NCBI GenBank assembly: GCA_030695605.1
Contig: JAUYQE010000011.1
Coordinates: forward strand, 1 to 11,092
Length of the DNA: 11,092 nt
Direction: 5' to 3'
From: Nanobdellota archaeon
Lineage (GTDB): Archaea > Nanobdellota > Nanobdellia > Woesearchaeales > GW2011-AR9
Shown: piece by piece, positions 1 to 5,645 of the stretch
Layout: each line of letters begins with the position of its first letter
How positions within the stretch are numbered: the first letter of the stretch is position 1
Position numbers and translations under genes: made by a program
The notes under the pieces: model-generated
Seen by the model: only the letters and a program-made list of their open reading frames with translations
Databases searched by the model: none
What the model was told of the DNA's origin: nothing

Positions 1-48
1 CATAATTTACAGAAGATTTGGAAGTTAAGGCAAGGGATTACTGCTTAG
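1..48 (+). CDS. possible C-terminal end of a rightward gene cut by the window edge
   Basis: Frame 1 is open from the first base to a TAG at 46-48, giving 15 residues ending in LRQGITA. A T-rich run follows within 10 bases, as expected after the 3' end of an archaeal gene. The other two forward frames hit stops by base 28. Fifteen codons are too few to prove coding or suggest a function. Confidence 0.3.
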   Translation, partial: HNLQKIWKLRQGITA

Positions 49-57
49 GGGGGGTCG

Positions 58-78
58 TTTTTTTTTAATTTTTGTTTT
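58..78 (+). terminator. T-rich terminator-like run
   Basis: Nine T, two A, five T, one G and four T follow the G-run just after the TAG at 46-48. Archaeal RNA polymerase terminates at poly-T without needing a hairpin, so this suits the end of the rightward partial gene. The rest of 79-170 is AT-rich and shows no gene. Confidence 0.4.
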
Positions 79-170
79 GGGTGCTCAGAAAATAATTGCG
101 GGACGGTCTGCGCTGTTAGTTACATTTTGAGTTGCAGCTAATCTAGGAAATTGCTTTGGTGCTATATTTA

Positions 171-575
171 CTAATCATTAATCATATCTTCAAGGTCATC
201 ATCACTGATTTCTGCGGTACCCTCGGATAGAATTAATCTTAAACTTTGCACGTGCCCTAATGGGCACCAGTTAACTTCTCTTATAGAGTCTTGGAATCCG
301 TATCTTGCAATTTTATCAAGAACTATTTGCCTTCCTGCTCTTATTTCATCTGCACAGTCTTCATCGGGAGAGGCATAATAAATCTCTCCACCAACTAAAT
401 AAATTTTGAGTCTCTTTTTATCTTTTACGTCTTTTCTCAAATCTCTGAAAATGGGTTCAATATGACTTGAAAAATCGTGACCTACGGAATGGGCATGAAA
501 CATGTATCCTTTTTTCCCATTTGGCATCGTTGCACTAAAAATAAACCACTCCAAGTATTTGTTGAAAACTAACAC
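171..575 (-). CDS. CheD-like protein lacking the catalytic Cys
   Basis: A 134-residue protein from a GTG start. The start is chosen because AGGAGG (583-588) sits 7 bases before it; the TTG one codon earlier is too close. The order of motifs matches the CheD fold: a strand with GYMFHAH (His27, His29), LKIYLVGG (residues 57-63) where CheD has its KI-GG strand, IRAGRQ (78-83) at the IGxRN position, and a final strand SLRLILSEGTAEI, compared with CheD's ending in an ETG turn. The residue 15 before His27, where the two neighbouring CheD-like proteins have Cys, is Ile12, so deamidase activity is unlikely. It is the last gene of the leftward cluster, 30 bases after the zinc-ribbon gene. Its DNA is visibly more AT-rich than its neighbours, which may indicate separate acquisition. 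Family assignment is by eye; the loss of activity is inference. Confidence 0.6.
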   Translation of the reverse strand: MLVFNKYLEWFIFSATMPNGKKGYMFHAHSVGHDFSSHIEPIFRDLRKDVKDKKRLKIYLVGGEIYYASPDEDCADEIRAGRQIVLDKIARYGFQDSIREVNWCPLGHVQSLRLILSEGTAEISDDDLEDMIND

Positions 576-582
576 CAATTAA

Positions 583-588
583 CCTCCT
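583..588 (-). promoter_or_regulatory. Shine-Dalgarno site that fixes a GTG start
   Basis: AGGAGG on the minus strand, 7 bases before the GTG at 573-575. It is the strongest such site in the window. A TATA-like TTTATG about 25 bases before the GTG is weaker evidence for a separate promoter. Confidence 0.65.
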
Positions 589-605
589 AAAAAGAACCAT
601 AAACG

Positions 606-1028
606 CTACATTTCTTCTTCAGCACCAACAGAACTCTTCGCCTTCTTCACTTTCAACTTCTTCGTGATCGGAATCGTTGCCTTGCAGGACGGGCAGACAA
701 CGAGAAAGGAAAGAACCCCTTGAAAAGCTTTCCGTTGATAGGGCGCCGCAGCTTCTCCTTTTTTGCCGCAGGCCGGACACGTGAACTGCGCTTCGATCTG
801 CAATGATTCTTCATGCACCGTCTTTTCTTCTCTATAACCGCAGGAAGGGCAGGCATATTCTGCCGCCCGGATTTTTACTTTTCCTTTCTCCACCGGCTTA
901 CCCATCTTCACTTTCTTGCATTTCGGGCACGTCTTGCGATACACCCAGGCGATGAGCTGCCCTTTGCCGACGGACCGATTTGTAAAATAGATGCATTCGT
1001 CCATGGATTCGGGCATGCGTAAAGCCAT
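606..1028 (-). CDS. double zinc-ribbon protein of unknown function
   Basis: A 140-residue protein with four CxxC knuckles: Cys34/37, Cys60/63, Cys84/87 and Cys112/115. Paired in order they make two zinc ribbons with about 22 to 24 residues between knuckles. The two ribbons are alike (CPKC, CPSCGY, CPACGK, CPSC), suggesting an internal duplication. The tail after residue 120 is Lys-rich, then ends in acidic GAEEEM. No catalytic motif, signal peptide or membrane segment is seen. Such proteins often bind nucleic acid or transcription and translation complexes, but that is only a class-level guess. The ATG at 1028 has a TATA box centred 26.5 bases upstream, so it probably starts a leaderless transcript that also covers the CheD-like gene downstream. 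I do not recognise the family. Confidence 0.75.
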   Translation of the reverse strand: MALRMPESMDECIYFTNRSVGKGQLIAWVYRKTCPKCKKVKMGKPVEKGKVKIRAAEYACPSCGYREEKTVHEESLQIEAQFTCPACGKKGEAAAPYQRKAFQGVLSFLVVCPSCKATIPITKKLKVKKAKSSVGAEEEM

Positions 1029-1051
1029 AAGACAGAACTTCCTCAGCGAGG

Positions 1052-1057
1052 TTTATA
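1052..1057 (-). promoter_or_regulatory. TATA box of the zinc-ribbon gene
   Basis: TATAAA on the minus strand, centred 26.5 bases before the ATG at 1028. Transcription would begin at or next to the start codon, giving a leaderless mRNA. Confidence 0.6.
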
Positions 1058-1094
1058 TGTTTTTCGGGAGTTCGTTCATTGCTCTTCGGTAACT

Positions 1095-1598
1095 TCACCT
1101 CTCCCGCCGAAAAGAACGGACGACATACGTCCCCCAAAATTCCTGAGCGCTCGGAGACCGCAAATAGATGCGCACTTCCTGCGTCTCTGGCAGAACAATG
1201 AGATCACGTGCCCCGTCGTCGTATATAGCGGTATTTATGGTGAAGCTGCCAACAACTGGTATTCCATAGTGATCGCAGCAGGCTTCCAATTCCTCCGGTG
1301 CATTTCCAGTTACCAGAATAGCTTGCATGCAGTATTCGAGCGCTTCAGCAGGCTTGTTTTTAAGAAGCTCATCAAGCATCGGCTGCAGATACGTTTGGGG
1401 AGGATCGCCCGGGAAGATATGGGATAACCCCACAAAATCACCGTCGGAAAGAACAATAGCCCGGCACGGATCGTACCCAAACGACGCCAGGGGCCATGAA
1501 GCGACCTGCCATTCTCCCCAGGGAACTTCCAGCCAGCGAGGCTGTTGCTGCAATAATTTACGCATTTCCTCGCATGGTTGTTGTGGCCTTGGATCCAT
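1095..1598 (-). CDS. CheD-like putative protein-glutamine deamidase, paralogue 2
   Basis: A 167-residue protein starting at the ATG at 1598, two bases after the TAA of the upstream paralogue; GGAGGAG lies just upstream inside that gene. The open frame extends further upstream, but only into the neighbour's coding sequence. Cys45 (motif DPCRAIVLSD) and His60 (VGLSHI) are 15 residues apart, like the catalytic Cys and His of CheD (17 apart in Thermotoga maritima CheD). Ser39, six residues before the Cys, matches the position of that enzyme's active-site Thr. Later segments also fit: QAILVTGN at the KI-GG strand, YGIPVVG at the helix-end strand, and RDLIVLPETQEVRIY as the closing strands. CheD deamidates or demethylates receptor glutamines in chemotaxis. 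No receptor, CheA, CheC or CheY gene is in the window, so the substrate is unknown. The fold is moderately sure and the activity is inferred. Confidence 0.65.
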   Translation of the reverse strand: MDPRPQQPCEEMRKLLQQQPRWLEVPWGEWQVASWPLASFGYDPCRAIVLSDGDFVGLSHIFPGDPPQTYLQPMLDELLKNKPAEALEYCMQAILVTGNAPEELEACCDHYGIPVVGSFTINTAIYDDGARDLIVLPETQEVRIYLRSPSAQEFWGTYVVRSFRRER

Positions 1599-1599
1599 C

Positions 1600-2064
1600 T
1601 TACGCACACTCCTCCAGAAAAGAACGGACAATAACGGCATTTGCCGTATAGATCCTTACTTCCTGCCTTTCCGGCAGAACGATGATATCGCGACGGTCAC
1701 GGCCGTCGTACGTCGGTTCACAGTAATACGTCCCGACGACGGGAATTTCATAAAGGCTGCAACAGCTTTCCAGTTCGTGAGGGAGATAGCCGGCGACGAG
1801 AATGGCCTGCGGTTTCGCCAGCGCATTTCCCTGCAGGAAAGCGTCGAGCATCGGCTGCAGATAGTGCGCCGGCGGATGTATCGGGTAGATATGAGACAAG
1901 CCTACTGAACGGCCATCCGAGAGGGCAATGGCCCGGCAACTGGTATAATCAAAAGAAGCTAAAGGAGAACAGGAAACATCCCAGCAATTCTTTCTGACGT
2001 ACTTCCACAGAGAAACAGCTGCTAAAGCGTCCAAAGTTCTCTGCAATGGTTTCCCTTTTCCCAT
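1600..2064 (-). CDS. CheD-like putative protein-glutamine deamidase, paralogue 1
   Basis: A 154-residue protein, the tandem paralogue of the gene just downstream and first in the cluster. Shared blocks are CRAI-LSDG, VGLSHI-P, YLQPMLD, QAILV, IPVVG and QEVRIY. The CheD-like active-site set is Ser37, Cys43 and His58. The N-terminal 25 residues differ from the paralogue and show no signal peptide, so the protein is probably cytoplasmic. The start is the ATG at 2064, preceded by GGAGA; an earlier TTG at 2094 would fall only about 10 bases from the TATA element and is unlikely. The palindromic TATA at 2099-2110 implies a leader of roughly 14 bases. The stop is two bases before the next ATG, so the two are surely co-transcribed. 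Extra cysteines (Cys101/102, and Cys152 near the C-terminus) have unknown roles. Confidence 0.65.
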   Translation of the reverse strand: MGKGKPLQRTLDALAAVSLWKYVRKNCWDVSCSPLASFDYTSCRAIALSDGRSVGLSHIYPIHPPAHYLQPMLDAFLQGNALAKPQAILVAGYLPHELESCCSLYEIPVVGTYYCEPTYDGRDRRDIIVLPERQEVRIYTANAVIVRSFLEECA

Positions 2065-2098
2065 GTTTTCTCCAAAAGCCTCTCTCCAAAACAATAAC

Positions 2099-2110
2099 CT
2101 TTTTAAAAAG
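2099..2110. promoter_or_regulatory. palindromic TATA element shared by divergent genes
   Basis: CTTTTTAAAAAG is a perfect 12-base palindrome, so it reads as a TATA box in both directions. Its centre is 24.5 bases before the ZPR1 ATG (2129), giving a leaderless mRNA, and about 40 bases before the CheD-like ATG (2064), giving a short leader with GGAGA. No second TATA-like element was seen in this 64-base gap. Confidence 0.55.
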
Positions 2111-2128
2111 CTATCTTATTTTTAATAC

Positions 2129-2641
2129 ATGGCAGAACTTACGGGCGAAACCTGCAATCTCTGTAACAAGAAGACGTTGACTCTCCGCGAGGAAGAGCTT
2201 GACATTCCCCTTTTCGGCAAAGTCTACGTCTTCTCCATGGAGTGCAGTAGCTGCGGCTATCGGAAATCTGACATCGAGCCCGCGGAAAAAAAAGAGCCTT
2301 GCCGTTATACGCTCGAAGTCTCTTCGGAAGCAGACCTGAACATCCGCATCATCAAATCCGGAGAAGCGACGGTCAAAATTCCGCATATTATCACCATCGA
2401 GTCGGGGCCTGCTGCCAATGGCTATGTCACGAATGTCGAAGGCTTGCTCCAGCAGGTCAAAGGGGTCATTCAGTCCACGATGGATAGCGAAGAGGATTCC
2501 GCTGCCAAGAAAAAAGCCAAGAATCTGCTGAAGAAGCTCGATGCCGTGCTCTTAGGCAGGGAAACGCTGAAAATCATTATCGAAGACGAGACGGGCCATT
2601 CAGCGATTATTTCTGAGAAAGCGCAAAGGAGTAAGCTGTAG
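2129..2641 (+). CDS. ZPR1-type zinc-finger protein
   Basis: A 170-residue protein with an N-terminal C4 zinc ribbon (Cys9/12 and Cys39/42, motif CSSCGYR). An ISGPA-like segment, TIESGPAANGYVTNVEGLL, follows about residue 90, then a helical region and IIIEDETGHSAI near the C-terminus. This is the layout of the single-copy archaeal ZPR1 family, which corresponds to one of the two zinc-finger plus beta-domain repeats of eukaryotic ZPR1. Eukaryotic ZPR1 binds the translation factor eEF1A and acts in its folding; the archaeal partner is presumed to be aEF1A but is not shown here. Length fits the archaeal family. The ATG lies 24.5 bases from the shared palindromic TATA centre, so the mRNA is probably leaderless. 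The gene stands alone, with divergent and convergent neighbours. Confidence 0.9.
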   Translation: MAELTGETCNLCNKKTLTLREEELDIPLFGKVYVFSMECSSCGYRKSDIEPAEKKEPCRYTLEVSSEADLNIRIIKSGEATVKIPHIITIESGPAANGYVTNVEGLLQQVKGVIQSTMDSEEDSAAKKKAKNLLKKLDAVLLGRETLKIIIEDETGHSAIISEKAQRSKL

Positions 2642-2675
2642 TTGCATGTGAATGACATTCAAAGAGGATAACTCT

Positions 2676-2720
2676 AAAAAATGGGATATAGCTCAGGCAC
2701 TAAAGTGCAGAGCTATCTCC
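2676..2720 (-). terminator. hairpin plus T-run after the dehydratase gene
   Basis: Arms 2684-2694 and 2710-2720 pair over 11 positions with one mismatch, and an inner GCAC-TAAA-GTGC hairpin lies between them. On the minus strand a run of six T (2676-2681) follows. The TAG stop of the dehydratase gene (2700-2702) sits in the inner loop region. The rightward ZPR1 gene ends 35 bases away on the other side, but no T-run follows the hairpin in that direction. Confidence 0.6.
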
Positions 2721-3041
2721 ATTCAATGCATCATACTTGGCCGCTAAAATAAAGTCATTATCCGTGAGGCCATTAACAACATGTGTATAAATCTCTACGG
2801 TAACTCTCCTCCAGCCGAGATAAATTTCGGGGTGATGGTTCTGCTCTTCGGCAATTGCTGCAAGTTGGGTTACAAACTGCACGCCGCTCATATAATCAGG
2901 GAATTTGTATTCTTTCTTTAAGTGATGATTACCAACAACTTCCCAGCTTTGAACATTTCTCAATAAAGCATCAACCCCTTCTTGGGGAAGCCGTTTAACC
3001 TGTTTCGTCGTGCACGCACACTTCTGATCTTTGAGTTGCAT
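2700..3041 (-). CDS. pterin-4a-carbinolamine dehydratase (PCD/DCoH family)
   Basis: A 113-residue protein, typical for the family. The active-site motif NHHPEI is present, followed by GWRRVTVEIYTH and GLTDNDFILAAKYD, which match the conserved second half of PCD. The enzyme dehydrates 4a-hydroxytetrahydrobiopterin after aromatic amino acid hydroxylation, and some homologues act in other pterin pathways such as molybdopterin. No hydroxylase or pterin gene is nearby, so the substrate is open. The ATG at 3041 is preferred over an in-frame one 57 bases upstream: a TATA box is centred 25.5 bases before it, and the protein then begins MQLKDQ, as many homologues do. The extra upstream codons would overlap the promoter. 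Cys residues near the N-terminus (CACTTKQ) are not part of the usual catalytic set. Confidence 0.9.
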   Translation of the reverse strand: MQLKDQKCACTTKQVKRLPQEGVDALLRNVQSWEVVGNHHLKKEYKFPDYMSGVQFVTQLAAIAEEQNHHPEIYLGWRRVTVEIYTHVVNGLTDNDFILAAKYDALNGDSSAL

Positions 3042-3062
3042 AGAACAGCAAATCGGTCTGCA

Positions 3063-3070
3063 CTTTAAAT
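3063..3070 (-). promoter_or_regulatory. TATA box of the dehydratase gene
   Basis: ATTTAAAG on the minus strand, centred 25.5 bases before the ATG at 3041. It implies a leaderless mRNA and rules against the longer reading of the gene. Confidence 0.6.
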
Positions 3071-3107
3071 AACTTTTTATCTCTACGACTCTGTTCAATG
3101 CTCAGCG

Positions 3108-3365
3108 CTACCCATACTTCCTCTTCAGATAAAACAAGACCAGAAACGAACCCAACGTAAAAACCGAACTGCTGATGAGCGGGAAATCTCTTAAGAGCAG
3201 CCCATACACAATCCAGAAATAGCCGGAAGCAATGCCTAACAGGATCCACCCGTGAGAAAGGTCCTGCAGCCGCTTGGTGCGCAGGCTCTTGATAATTTGT
3301 GGAATGGTCTTTATGCTCGATAGCAGCGTAGCACCCGTCCCAATGATCGCCGTGAAGGAAGGCAT
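3108..3365 (-). CDS. SemiSWEET-like (PQ-loop) membrane transporter
   Basis: An 85-residue membrane protein with three hydrophobic segments (roughly 3-25, 38-57 and 62-80), a basic loop after the first and KRKYG at the C-terminus. The IPQ motif (residues 21-23), followed by SLRTKRLQDLS, is the PQ-loop signature of SemiSWEET proteins. These three-helix units dimerise to move sugars across the membrane; the substrate here is unknown. Length fits the family. The ATG at 3365 is preferred over a TTG two codons earlier. No clear TATA box or ribosome binding site precedes it. A TATA-like sequence near 3413-3423 overlaps the end of the OapC-like gene, so transcription may also continue from that operon. 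Confidence 0.85.
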   Translation of the reverse strand: MPSFTAIIGTGATLLSSIKTIPQIIKSLRTKRLQDLSHGWILLGIASGYFWIVYGLLLRDFPLISSSVFTLGSFLVLFYLKRKYG

Positions 3366-3413
3366 GAACAAGATAAAGACCGCAGGAAAGTAACCAGAAG
3401 AAAGAGATGTGCC

Positions 3414-3788
3414 CTATTTATCTTTTCTGAACGCCTGAGCCAGATCTATCATGTATTTACCTTCTTCCAGCTTGATGATCAGCGGATCTTTCTTGAAAAG
3501 ATGCACTAAATCCAGCTCATACTTGCCGGGCTGCAGGACCCGAATCGCTTCTAGATCGAGCACCACGGGCTTGTTGGGATCCTCATTCTTGATATACAGG
3601 ATCTCCGCTACATCTTTCTCAATCTGCCCTTTTTCTTCGTCGCTCAGCTTATTGAGCAGCTCTTTGCCTTCTTCAATCTCTTTCTTCTTCACGTAAAAGA
3701 ACAGGCGGCAGCCACATGCACAGCCTTTCAGAATTTCCTGCGCCCCATCCTCATAAAATATGTTGCAGCGAACACAACGGTGCGGCAT
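3414..3788 (-). CDS. oapC: OapC-like zinc-ribbon protein
   Basis: A 124-residue protein with an N-terminal zinc ribbon, Cys5/Cys8 and Cys23/Cys25/Cys27 (MPHRCVRC and GCACGC). A charged helical stretch (about 35-65) follows, then a C-terminal part with two similar motifs, GKYELDLVHLFKKD and GKYMIDLAQAFRKD. These look like an internal repeat. The ribbon plus its place next to a DUF2073 gene identifies the family called OapC in Haloferax volcanii, where the genes sit beside the main replication origin. The molecular role is not known to me. The start follows the upstream TGA by two bases, with GGAG six bases before the ATG, so it is translated from the OapB-like gene's mRNA. Confidence 0.8.
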   Translation of the reverse strand: MPHRCVRCNIFYEDGAQEILKGCACGCRLFFYVKKKEIEEGKELLNKLSDEEKGQIEKDVAEILYIKNEDPNKPVVLDLEAIRVLQPGKYELDLVHLFKKDPLIIKLEEGKYMIDLAQAFRKDK

Positions 3789-3790
3789 GA

Positions 3791-4201
3791 TCAGCTCCGT
3801 CTCAGCTTTTTCACCGGGCTCCGTTTCGAGCCGTTCAGCTCTCGGGTAAAAAGCTCAATCTTATCCGGATTCTTCTCGATCTTCTTGACGATAGAAGCTG
3901 GCCCGATAATGGTCAGGCCTTGCCGATCACCCAGTAAAACCGTAGCAAAAGCACCTTTCATCTTCTGCACGCCGGACTGCTTGCTGCGGTCCGGATAGAT
4001 AACACTCAGCTCAATGCCTTTAAATTTTTGAGAAATCTCTTCCATGGTGATCTCAATGAGGTCCGCCTCTTCTTCTTTGCGCAGGCGGCCTTCCATGATG
4101 ACGATACGGTTTTCTTTCACAATATTCAGCAGCTTGTTTACTCGTTTAGCAGCAGTTAAGGTTTCAATGTCGCTATACGGAATGAATTGGAAAGTTACCA
4201 T
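3791..4201 (-). CDS. oapB: OapB-like protein (DUF2073)
   Basis: A 136-residue protein beginning MVTFQFIPYSDIETL, characteristic of DUF2073 and of OapB from haloarchaea. A basic stretch with an IVIMEGRLRKEEE segment follows, and the C-terminus is Lys/Arg-rich (SKRSPVKKLRRS). No membrane segment or catalytic motif is seen. The family is widespread in archaea and normally found with the GTPase and the zinc-ribbon gene, which suggests the three act together. The ATG at 4201 has a GAGG five bases upstream. The nearest strong TATA (ATTTAAAA near 4287) would give a leader of nearly 60 bases, unlike the leaderless first genes elsewhere in the window. It is separated from the upstream GTPase gene by 148 bases that hold this promoter and a dyad. 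Confidence 0.85.
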   Translation of the reverse strand: MVTFQFIPYSDIETLTAAKRVNKLLNIVKENRIVIMEGRLRKEEEADLIEITMEEISQKFKGIELSVIYPDRSKQSGVQKMKGAFATVLLGDRQGLTIIGPASIVKKIEKNPDKIELFTRELNGSKRSPVKKLRRS

Positions 4202-4281
4202 GCCACCCTCTTTTCTCTTTTATTGCTCATCTCTTTTCTTCAGCACTCCTCTTTGGCTCAAGAGGAATGACTTTTTTCTCC

Positions 4282-4293
4282 TTTTTAAATATT
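4282..4293 (-). promoter_or_regulatory. TATA box, probably for oapB-oapC
   Basis: AATATTTAAAAA on the minus strand, about 85 bases before the OapB-like ATG, so transcription would begin near 4260 with a long pyrimidine-poor leader. A second, weaker candidate (AATAAAAG near 4221) lies 20 bases from the ATG. Its presence suggests that oapB-oapC can be transcribed apart from oapA. Confidence 0.4.
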
Positions 4294-4318
4294 TTCTTTT
4301 CTCATTCGGGACGATTTT

Positions 4319-4344
4319 GCAGCTGCAGTACACCCCGGTGTACT
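4319..4344. repeat. two adjacent palindromes between oapA and oapB
   Basis: AGTACACC (4327-4334) and GGTGTACT (4337-4344) are perfect inverted arms around CC. GCAGCTGC (4319-4326), itself a palindrome, abuts it. The pair starts six bases after the end of the GTPase gene's coding sequence on the minus strand. No T-run follows, so a binding site or an RNA 3'-end hairpin is as likely as a terminator. Confidence 0.55.
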
Positions 4345-4349
4345 AGCCC

Positions 4350-4988
4350 CTATTTTACGAGCTTAAACAGCTGCTCGTAAAAGTCCGTGATCTCTTTTCC
4401 ATATTTAGCAGAGATGCCCACAATCGGATACTGGGGAAACGCAGCTTTAATGACCTCAAGATTGGCTTTGCGGAGATCGACTTTATTGGCTGCAATTAAT
4501 ACCGGAATGTTCCGGGCCTGCAGATTGCCCATGATAGTGATATTGACCTGGGAATAGGGGTCTTTTGTCGCATCCAGCACTACGACGACGGAATCCATGT
4601 TGTCCAGCCATCTTATCGAGTCAATGACCCCTTTCGTGGCTTCTTTGGCCCGCAATTTGGCTTCCGTCCTTTTCAGCCCTTTCCGGATAAAATCTTCATA
4701 ATCGATCTTTGTGGCGATGCCGGGCGTATCCACGAGCGAAAAAGTGAGCTCCTTCCCCCGCTTATTTTTAATGCTGACTTGTTCTTTGACGATAATTTCC
4801 CGGGTTTCGTGGGCAATATGAGAAACAGTCGACATCTCTTCGCCGAGCCAGTCCTGGCAAATGCGATTCGCTAACGTGCTCTTTCCGCTGTTCGGCGGGC
4901 CATATAAGCCGAGCTTGACATGATTTTTCTTGCTAAAAGGGTTGAACTGCAAGCGCTTCAGAATATTCTTAAAAAAGCCTTTCGCCAT
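4350..4988 (-). CDS. oapA: OapA-like Era-type GTPase
   Basis: A 212-residue GTPase with all five G motifs: G1 GPPNSGKST (30-38), a candidate G2 Thr near 54, G3 DTPG (87-90), G4 NKVD (168-171) and G5 SAK (193-195). A short basic leader (KGFFKNILKRLQ) precedes the G domain; it may bind membrane or nucleic acid. The protein ends soon after G5, so it has no KH domain and is not a full Era. This single-domain form adjacent to DUF2073 and zinc-ribbon genes is OapA of haloarchaea. The family is conserved in archaea but its role is unresolved. The ATG at 4988 has GAGG eight bases upstream; a GTG two codons earlier is too close to that site. A TATA-like CTTTAATAAG (5037-5046) would give a leader of about 27 bases. 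Confidence 0.85.
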   Translation of the reverse strand: MAKGFFKNILKRLQFNPFSKKNHVKLGLYGPPNSGKSTLANRICQDWLGEEMSTVSHIAHETREIIVKEQVSIKNKRGKELTFSLVDTPGIATKIDYEDFIRKGLKRTEAKLRAKEATKGVIDSIRWLDNMDSVVVVLDATKDPYSQVNITIMGNLQARNIPVLIAANKVDLRKANLEVIKAAFPQYPIVGISAKYGKEITDFYEQLFKLVK

Positions 4989-5101
4989 GGACACCCCCTC
5001 TTTCTAACACGTTCTTCAGCGGAGGGGAGCCTTGAGCTTATTAAAGTTTTTGGTGCTTAAAGAAACACGTGTCCCTTGCGAAGAGAACAAAAACCAAACT
5101 G

Positions 5102-5110
5102 TTTAAATAT
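5102..5110 (+). promoter_or_regulatory. TATA box of the 5133 gene
   Basis: TTTAAATAT centred 27 bases before the ATG at 5133. It fixes that ATG as the start, since the frame is open for 19 codons further upstream and would otherwise run through the promoter. Confidence 0.6.
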
Positions 5111-5132
5111 TCCCGTGCCTAGACCGGTTCTC

Positions 5133-5645
5133 ATGGCAGAAAGGCATCTTATCGTCGACCATCTCAAGCTCAGCTATACCGGCTTCATGAACGTTTCTGA
5201 GCTCTATGCCCTGATCTCCTCCTGGTTCTATGAAAAAGGCTGGGATTGGTATGAAAAACTGAACGAAGAGCAGGTGCTGCCCAGCGGCAAGCAGTTTCAG
5301 CTGGCTGTGGAGCCTTTTCGCAATATTACCGACTATTATGCGTTAGTTATCGCCCTAAAACTGAACATCGCCGATGTGCAGGATGTCAGCGTGGAGCACG
5401 ACGGAAAAAAGCTGCAGGTCCAGCAAGGCTCGCTCCATCTGACCTTTGATGGCTATGTAGTCAGCGACCGTAAAGGAAAATGGCAAAAAAATCCATTTTT
5501 ATGGTTACTGGGCATTGTCCTGGAGAAATATTTTTTCCAGGAACATTATGCCAAAGCGGAGCGCTGGCTGAAAGACGATGTCGAAGACGTGCATGCCCGG
5601 ATTAAAAAATTCCTAAATACGTTTCAGTACACGTATCGCCCGTAA
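5133..5645 (+). CDS. protein of unknown function, paralogue A
   Basis: A 170-residue soluble protein I cannot name. It pairs with the next gene: LIVDHLKLSYTGF and GKKLQVQQGSLHLTFDGYVV match LVINNRELRYNGPF and GRKQKMQQGDVLVALDAWLL at the same relative positions. Each ends in a helical part with a W/H-x-NP/HP-x-x-W/Y motif (KWQKNPFLWLLGIVLEKYFF, residues 116-135). The alternation of beta stretches in the first 110 residues and helices after suggests an alpha/beta fold. There is no signal peptide, no obvious metal site and no cysteine. The leaderless ATG at 5133 follows a TATA box by 27 bases. The stop TAA is followed in frame by 28 more open codons that are Lys-rich (5646-5729). The earlier in-frame start near 5076 would include the promoter and is rejected. 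Confidence 0.75.
   Translation: MAERHLIVDHLKLSYTGFMNVSELYALISSWFYEKGWDWYEKLNEEQVLPSGKQFQLAVEPFRNITDYYALVIALKLNIADVQDVSVEHDGKKLQVQQGSLHLTFDGYVVSDRKGKWQKNPFLWLLGIVLEKYFFQEHYAKAERWLKDDVEDVHARIKKFLNTFQYTYRP

Noticed and set aside
1327..1908. A 193-codon open frame on the plus strand across the two CheD-like genes
   Set aside because: It lies fully antisense to two clear paralogues whose shared motifs prove the minus-strand reading; no promoter or family resemblance supports it.
3042..3098. Nineteen extra N-terminal codons on the dehydratase
   Set aside because: They would be encoded by the TATA box and promoter of the gene, and the shorter protein matches family length.
4202..5132. Possible replication origin near the Oap genes
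   Set aside because: No orc1/cdc6 gene, no clear repeated origin boxes and no AT-rich unwinding element were seen; only palindromes and promoters.
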